Shown one piece after another: positions 58,197-64,000 of a stretch of 64,000 nt of DNA (its first letter is position 1; every line of letters starts with the position of its first letter). Location of the stretch: the NCBI GenBank assembly GCA_036429605.1, contig CM071590.1, forward strand, positions 2,232,001 to 2,296,000, given 5' to 3'. A program made the position numbers and the translations under genes. A model generated the notes under the pieces. The model saw nothing but the letters and a program-made list of their open reading frames with translations, had not been told where the DNA came from and did no database searches. Source of the DNA: Cladobotryum mycophilum (Eukaryota > Ascomycota > Sordariomycetes > Hypocreales > Hypocreaceae).

Positions 58197-59890
58197 ATGT
58201 TATCGTCGGTCCGGCGCTGGATGCGTCAGAACCGGACGCCAATTGCCGTTGGTGTTGGCATCGTTGGCGCTGGCTATGTCGTGTCCCAGTATGTCGTGTC
58301 TAAGATCAATGATGCGAGAGAGCGCATGAGCAGCGATCGCATCGCCAAAGAAAAGTTAGTCGAGACTGCCGAAACTATTTTTTTAATTTTTTTTTTTTGC
58401 AAAAACAATACCCTACCGCCTTTCCCATCACATGTTTGCTAACACAGCTCGCGTAGCCTACGCCGGAGATTCGAGCAGAACCAAGAGGATTGCACCTTTA
58501 CGGTCCTGGCTTTGCTGCCCACCGCGACGACCAACATCATTACGACCCTGAATACCGAGCAGATCACCTACGAGATTCAACAGATCAAGAGCTCTGCCAA
58601 GAGTCGAAGGAGTGGCGAATCGACGAGTCCCCCGAGCATCGCCGACACGACCCTGACAGAAGATGATGGCAAGAGCATGGTTAGCATCCCGCCCGATAAT
58701 GCCACGCAAGCCAGTCAAGCTGCGTCTCCATCCCCATTCAATGCTGCTCTAGAAAGCCAACAGGAGACACCGCCAAAGGCTCGCAAGACCAAGAGACAGT
58801 TGTGGGATGAATTGACTATCAGCGGTATGCCAACGTCCAGTACCCCTGCCAACTCCAAGTGATACTAACTCTTGCATTGTATTCCAGCCGTTACAAGATC
58901 GTTCACCCTCGTTTATACCCTAGCTCTCCTCACCATGTTCACCAGGTTGCAGCTCAACCTCCTCGGTCGGCGTAGTTATCTGTCCAGCGTTATAGCTCTT
59001 GCGACGGGTGCCCAACAAGCGACCATTAGTCTCGAGAACAACGATGATGACAATACAGAGCAATCATACGGCAGTGATTTCGATACGAACCGCAAGTACC
59101 TGACCTTTAGTTGGTGGCTGCTCAACCAGGGCTGGATGGATGTGATGAACCGCGTCGAGAGCTCCGTTCGCACCGTTTTCGGAAGCCTGAGCCCTCGCGA
59201 TCTTGTCACCTTTGAACGCGTTGCCGATTTGACCATGGAAGTGAGGAAGCTAGTCGAGGGTTCCACCCCCGAGGAGAGAAAAATTCGGATTGGCTGAATT
59301 TCCTCCTGCCACCCAAGGATAAGGAGTGTGAAGTCATCCGGGAGTCGGGCATTCTCGTGGACGACGATGCAGAGGCATCGCCGCCTGCCCTCAGACGACT
59401 GCTTGATGAAACTGCTGATCTGATCGAATCACCGGCCTTTTCACACATCTTTACTCTCCTCCTCGACTCTGGCTTCTCTCATCTGATAGACCAGAAGTTG
59501 GGTGCTGAAGCTTTCGAGCTTCCATTGGATGAGGCCCCTAGCAATGTGGCTACAACTGCAAACCTTAAGCGCACACGCGCTATTCTACTGCCCAAGATCT
59601 TGTCTGTTCTAACACGACAGGCTCATATCATTGGCAATGGTGTTCCCAACGAGTACCTACAGGCCATGGAGTCGGTGAGGGATCTCGAGGCATTTGCTGC
59701 GGTAGTATACTCGAGCAATTGGGAGAATGAAGTGAGAGACGATGGCCTCATGGGGAGCGCCGTGCACATCAAACCCGAGGACGCACAAACATCTCGGGAT
59801 CAAACACAGGTGGAGGGCAGTGTTGTAATAGTTGATCGGGAGGAGGGCTTTGAGAGTGCGTGGGGAAGAGCAACTGAAAAAAGTGCTTAA
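58197..59890 (+). CDS. PEX3: Peroxin-3, peroxisomal membrane biogenesis factor
   Basis: Pex3 is anchored in the peroxisomal membrane and docks Pex19 with its membrane-protein cargo. Exons 58197-58354, 58448-58824 and 58888-59890. The N-terminus has the RRWMRQNRTP sequence followed by a short hydrophobic anchor (IAVGVGIVGAGYVVSQY). RRRFEQNQEDCTFTVLALLPT and KRQLWDELTIS are family hallmarks. LVYTLALLTMFTRLQLNLLGR and FSWWLLNQGW lead into the helical cytosolic domain. The frame breaks at an A5 run (59279-59283). One extra A turns ERKIRIG-stop into ERKNSDWLNFLLPPKDKE and gives a 512-residue protein. The last exon as read would otherwise stop at 59297, about 195 codons early. Phases of all exons then agree. 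Confidence 0.9.
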
Positions 59891-60463
59891 AATATGTAGC
59901 AGTATGTATTTGTACAAGATATAAGATATAAGATGGTTATAGTAGGTTCCGGGATTTGAGCAGCTATGGGTTATATATCTATCATGTAGCGTGGGCTGGT
60001 GGCGAATGCATCAGGAGAGATTTGCGCGGGTTTGGGCACAATATGATATTATACTGCGCCTCTTTCGGCGGCGTCAAGAGGGAGGCGTTTTCTCTAATCT
60101 ATGGGTTGCCTCGTTGTTTGATTCCACAATGTGTCTCCTATAAAGTGACACGTTTTACGGCGCCTTGATGTTTGCCTCTACAGGCTCGCTCATCGATTCG
60201 TCCCCCAGAGTTACTACCCTTTGACCTGCTATTCGACACGGCACAGCTTGTGGCCGTAAAGGATGGCTCACCGCTGGTGGTTTTTACTACGGCAAAATGT
60301 CTGTTCCTCAGAGATCGCCAAGCGAGCCATCGTAGCCTCTTGATCTCCTAGACTGAGCCTTGATGGCAACAGTGTGAGGGGCCCCTTATCTCAGCTATGA
60401 GAGATGGCTAGGCCTCTGAATGCCGGTCACCTACGTATGAGAGAGAACCTGATAACTCTCAAA

Positions 60464-60500
<37 letters not shown>

Positions 60501-60515
60501 TGCTCTCGCGCGCGC
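59891..60515. other. Convergent 3' region between PEX3 and BET5
   Basis: No gene is seen. It contains a perfect (GA)15 microsatellite, presumably in the BET5 3' untranslated region. Confidence 0.6.
60468..60497. repeat. (GA)15 microsatellite
   Basis: Fifteen uninterrupted GA units, ending about 19 bases downstream of the BET5 stop codon on the minus strand. Confidence 0.95.
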
Positions 60516-61183
60516 TCACATGAGACCCCTGATGAACTGATCTAAGCCAAGTTCGAAAAGCTCATTCTTGACGCCATTTCCACCCTTGTGCTCGACCGGC
60601 GCAAGAGGATTCTTGACAACTAAAAGGGAAGACCGATCAGTTTATCTGTCTAAAAAAAAAAAGGGGGGGGGGGGGGGTGTCTCTCCCTCCCAAAAAGCAC
60701 ATACCGTATTCGACCCAGAGGTTGATATAGATCTGGTGCAGAACATTGCGCATGCTCGCGGACGCGGTATCGGTCATGAGGACGAAGCGCAGGTTTGCGG
60801 GCGTCTCGTAAAAGTGCAGCTTGTACTGGCCGGTGCGGTAGCTAATGAAGGCATCGTCGTCGCCGCCGAGCTTGCGGGCCATGTTGCGCAGGGAGAAGAC
60901 GGTGCCAAAGACGAGCTTGGCGTCGTCCGAGGAGGTGGACAGGGCTGGAGGGGCGGGGGCGCCGCTGGATCGGGAGCCGGGGGGGTTGCTGGGAGCCATG
61001 ATTTGAGGTATACGCATTCGGCTTGGCGAGGGGAGGGGGAGGGTTAGCTTTCAGAGCTTTTATTGAAGTGAGGTTGAGCGAGAGAGAGGAAGAGAGAAGA
61101 TGATGTGCTGGAAGGGGGGAGGTGGTGTTTGGGGAGAGTGACATACTATGGCGGTCAAAGATGTAGAATGAATAGACAACCAT
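60516..61183 (-). CDS. BET5: Bet5/TRAPPC1, longin-fold subunit of the TRAPP tethering complex
   Basis: TRAPP is the guanine-nucleotide exchange complex for Ypt1/Rab1 in ER-Golgi traffic, and Bet5 is a core subunit. Exons: 61183-61147, 61021-60705 and 60619-60516. The start MVVYSFYIFDRH is diagnostic; exon 2 continues with ECVYLKSWLP. The core is KLVFGTVFSLRNMARKLGG, ISYRTGQYKLHFYETP and LHQIYINLWVEY. Exon 3 gives the terminal NELFELGLDQFIRG. The join from SWLPATPP to GSRSSG needs one extra C in the C7 run on plus 60979-60985 (or a neighbouring C run), after which the CDS is 459 bases, 152 residues. The second intron (60704-60620) contains a G15-adjacent A11 block on the plus strand, i.e. a C15-T11 tract before the acceptor on the coding strand. 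Confidence 0.88.
60652..60677 (-). repeat. C15-T11 pyrimidine block in BET5 intron 2 (A11-G15 on plus strand)
   Basis: Two abutting homopolymers form an almost pure polypyrimidine tract on the coding strand, between donor and acceptor of BET5 intron 2. Confidence 0.9.
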
Positions 61184-61984
61184 TATGACGAAGTGAGTCG
61201 AAGCGCAACGAGCGTGTTTCCCGATTGAAGCAATGTTCCAAGAAGTGTAATGTGCGCTTCCGTCCGCGCAAACCGATATCGTCGATCCTGCTTGGAGCTT
61301 GGAAGATGGAGGACGAGGTGGAACGAAAACAGCTTGTGTCAGGGGAGGCAAATCAATCAATCCATCAAATCAACGGCCTTATCTGAGAAGTATCCCGGGT
61401 AATGGCGGGGCAGAGCAGCTCCTTCCCCAGCACTAACTCAACCAGCAAAAAAAGATCCTCTGTTGCCCCATCATCATATTCATCTTCATCTTCAGCTACA
61501 ACAAAAAAGTTGGCCGAAAATGTTCTTCTCGGCACTCAACGATTGATCAATCACATTCGTATGCTCATTCTCACAGTTCTATGCTCTATAATCAACAATC
61601 AGCCATTCGTTCACGTCATCCATCGTCTTCAATTCTCAATTGGCGCCATCACGTTTTAGAAGAGGGCACCCCCGGCATCACCCCGCCTCATAACGGGAGC
61701 GCGCGACAGCTATTCTACCCCTCCAATAGTTGGAAACGTCTTCAGCCTCATATATAAGTCAGGAAGCCCGTTCAAACTTGGTGGCAGTAGCGGTTTTGGG
61801 GGCTGAAAGAAACGCTATTTTCCCTCAAAGCCAGGCTTCCATCTTCAAACACACTGAAAAAGAAAACCGTCTCTGCGAAAACCTCGTCTCATAACACAAC
61901 ACGCACACATCACACACAGCTCCTCCTCCTCCTCCTCCTCCTCCTCCTCCTCCTCCTCATCCCACGCGGCAAACATCTTGAACC
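61184..61984. promoter_or_regulatory. Divergent promoter region of BET5 and the kinase gene
   Basis: About 800 bases between the two start codons. It has CTC/TCC-rich leader DNA on the kinase side and A/C-rich tracts near 61857-61917. Frame 61402-61659 shows no family likeness and is rejected. No motif can be called with confidence. Confidence 0.5.
61921..61958. repeat. (TCC)n microsatellite in kinase 5' leader
   Basis: About thirteen TCC units ending some 27 bases upstream of the kinase ATG, so very likely inside its mRNA leader. Confidence 0.92.
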
Positions 61985-64000
61985 ATGTCGGCCAATATTG
62001 GAGAGGCGGCTGCAACTACTCCTCCAGACTCACCACTCAAAACCGCGCCGGCGCGTCTCCAGTCCCCAAAGGTCATCCTCAGCAACCAGGATGACGAAGT
62101 GTTAAGCCATGATTCACGGCAACCTTTGCATTCGACGAGGTAAAAGCTTTTGCACCTCCTCTTCTCGCGTGTCACAACGCTAATGACGTGAACTCGGGAG
62201 GTGCAGTTCTGAACCAACCACTCTGCTTCATGGCTACGCCAGTCCCTTGAGGCAACATAAACGGACACCGAGCGCTCATCGTGAAATCAAGGTTAGACCG
62301 CTTACTCTAGTTAACAACCGGCAGAGCACCTGCTAATCGCATAAATAGGAGACCTTGGATGCACGGGTTGAGTTCACAAATGATGAGACCGATGGTCGAA
62401 CCCATCACAGAATAAATCAATATGTCATCATGGAAGAGATTGGGCGGGGATCCTACGGCGCTGTTCATAGAGCAACTGACCAGTTTGGTAATGAGTTTGT
62501 GAGATATTACTGTGTAATACGTTTTCATTTCTCTGCCGCTGATTCCATGAGATTTAGGCCGTCAAGGAGTTCTCCAAAACACGCCTACGAAGGCGCGCTC
62601 AGTCCCAGGCGATGAGGCAGGGTCCTCTAGGACCAAGACGCCTGCCTGGAAGGGGCGGTCCTCTAACACCTCAGCTCAACGGTCTTCGTACCAGCGAGAA
62701 GAATGACGCCTTGTTCTTCATCCGAGAAGAAATAGCCATCATGAAGAAGCTCAACCACCCAAACCTCGCTCAGCTCATTGAAGTTCTCGACGACCCTGAG
62801 GAGGACTCTCTGTACATTGTCATGGAGATGTGTAAAAAGGGCGTCATAATGAAGGTGGGACTGGATGAGAAGGCAACTCCTTACACTGACGAAGAGTGTC
62901 GATTTTGGTTTAGGGACTTGATCCTAGGCATTGAATACTGTAAGTTACCACGACCGCTCTCGTTTCTTTGTTCCCGGTATTGAGTATTAACTCCTTTGGA
63001 TAGTGCATGCTCAGGGTGTGATCCACCGAGATATCAAGCCCGATAACTTGCTGTTATCTGACGATGATGTTCTCAAAGTCGTAGATTTCGGCGTCTCAGA
63101 AATGTTCGAGAAAACAAAGAACATGAGAACGGCCAAGTCTGCAGGTTCGCCTGCCTTCCTGCCTCCCGAACTTTGTGGTAAGCACACCGAGGTGTCTGGT
63201 ACAGCAGCCGACATTTGGTCCATGGGTGTCACACTCTATTGTCTGAAATACGGCAGCATACCATTCAACGGAAGTGGTATTTTGGAGATATATGAAGCCA
63301 TCAAGTCTGAAGACGTCAAGATACCAGACGACGAGACTACCCACTTTTCCGATGTCATTACAAGGCTTCTAAATAAGAACCCAGACACACGTATTACTAT
63401 GAGAGAACTGCGAGTAAGTCTATCTCACCAACAATAAGATCAATACTGGCTTTGCTGACCACTCTCGCAGCAACATTCATGGGTTACCAAGTGCGGCACA
63501 GACACTCTCCTCTCAGCCGAGGAGAATTGTGCGCATCTTATTGAGCCGCCGAACGAACTGGAACTGAATCATGCATTCACCAAGAAGATGAACCATCTTC
63601 TCTGCGTAATGAAAGCCATTCATCGACTAAAATCACGAGTGGCTCGCAGACGCAAGAATAAACGCATGTCTGAATCGACGAGCGGCGCGGAGAGTACCAG
63701 TCTCCTTCCGAGCTCGTTTGATACCATGAGAGAAAGGGCCAGGCTTGTTGATATAGCGACCTTGATCACCAAACAAAAGAATATGCTCGCAACTGCGGAT
63801 GGCAATGAACTCCTCAAAGGACATGCACACGACGTAAGTGATCAGGAGCCATTATTCTTAGGCATCGGCACTGGCGCAAGGAACGACTTTGTCAGGGATG
63901 AGCCCACGCCGGATGTAGTGTCAGACTCCCCTACAGCAGTGGATTACGACGTATACGACAGGGCGTACGAGGAAGCCATTAATCAACGGGTAAAGGCAAC
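61985..64000 (+). CDS. Ca2+/calmodulin-dependent kinase kinase-like Ser/Thr kinase (Ssp1/Sak1 class), 3' end beyond window
   Basis: Upstream kinase of the CaMKK/Snf1-activating class. Exons: 61985-62139, 62207-62291, 62349-62498, 62558-62939, 63004-63413 and 63471 to beyond the right edge. Kinase motifs: P-loop GRGSYGAVHRA, VAIK-type lysine in AVKEFSKTR, a basic/Pro/Gly-rich insert (RQGPLGPRRLPGRGG) between the lysine and the C-helix EEIAIMKK, HRDIKPDN catalytic loop, DFGVSE, PPEL and DIWSMGVTLY. The Arg-Pro-rich insert at this point is the hallmark of CaMKK, and the second DFG-loop SAGSPAFLPPEL fits that class. Past the kinase domain the sequence VMKAIHRLKSRVARRRKNKR resembles a basic regulatory, possibly calmodulin-binding helix. 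Every exon joins in phase, and no homopolymer break is seen. The frame stays open to 64000. Confidence 0.9.

Noticed and set aside
7514..61183. Programmed -1 frameshifting as the default explanation of the broken frames
   Set aside because: The sites are unrelated genes, lack a shared heptamer or downstream structure that I can see, and all coincide with homopolymers; an error of run length explains them more simply.
1..64000. tRNA, rRNA, CRISPR, transposon and biosynthetic-cluster signals
   Set aside because: No B-box-like GGTTCGAATCC with a matching cloverleaf, no long terminal or inverted repeats, no transposase or reverse-transcriptase-like frame, and no polyketide or peptide synthetase domains were seen by eye.

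Overview
The window is nuclear DNA of a filamentous ascomycete, most likely a sordariomycete of the order Hypocreales. The genes have one to five short GT-AG introns, often with a CTAAC-type branch site. The intergenic DNA is rich in homopolymers, CT tracts and the CCTACCTA/TAGGTAGG word. Every recognisable product is closest in character to Pezizomycotina housekeeping proteins. The species call is inference from memory of these families. I see no transposon, tRNA, rRNA, CRISPR array or biosynthetic cluster. Layout by position: RCO1, a Rpd3S PHD protein (minus, 1800-6120); a cdb4/EBP1-type M24-fold protein (minus, 7514-9256); SNF5 (plus, 10800-12988); PDS5 (minus, 13867-18487); a Thr-rich membrane or surface protein with 25-residue repeats (plus, 21158-22651); CEG1 mRNA guanylyltransferase (minus, 23161-24397); SNX41 (minus, 24901-27059); an unrecognised single-pass membrane protein (minus, 27893-29089); CTR9 of the Paf1 complex (plus, 30174-33833); CBR1 cytochrome b5 reductase (minus, 34264-35397); a PH-like/leucine-rich-repeat protein (plus, 39157-42966); PAN1 (plus, 43936-48348); a forkhead factor (plus, 52830-55061); ATG101 (minus, 56047-56891); PEX3 (plus, 58197-59890); BET5 (minus, 60516-61183); and a CaMKK/Ssp1-type kinase cut by the right edge (plus, 61985 onward). 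The left 34 kb is dominated by nuclear genes (RCO1, SNF5, PDS5, CEG1, CTR9). The right half carries trafficking, actin, autophagy and peroxisome genes. They do not form a pathway cluster; this looks like an ordinary core-chromosome neighbourhood. The most striking property is not a gene. In at least nine of the seventeen genes the conserved reading frame is broken by exactly one missing base, and in each case the break lies in a homopolymer, nearly always a C/G run of 5 where the frame needs 6. I count fourteen such sites. Restoring one base at each makes exon phases and total CDS lengths consistent. The simplest reading is consensus under-calling of homopolymers rather than pseudogenes or recoding. 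All CDS coordinates here are genomic spans that include introns; exon limits are given in the text.
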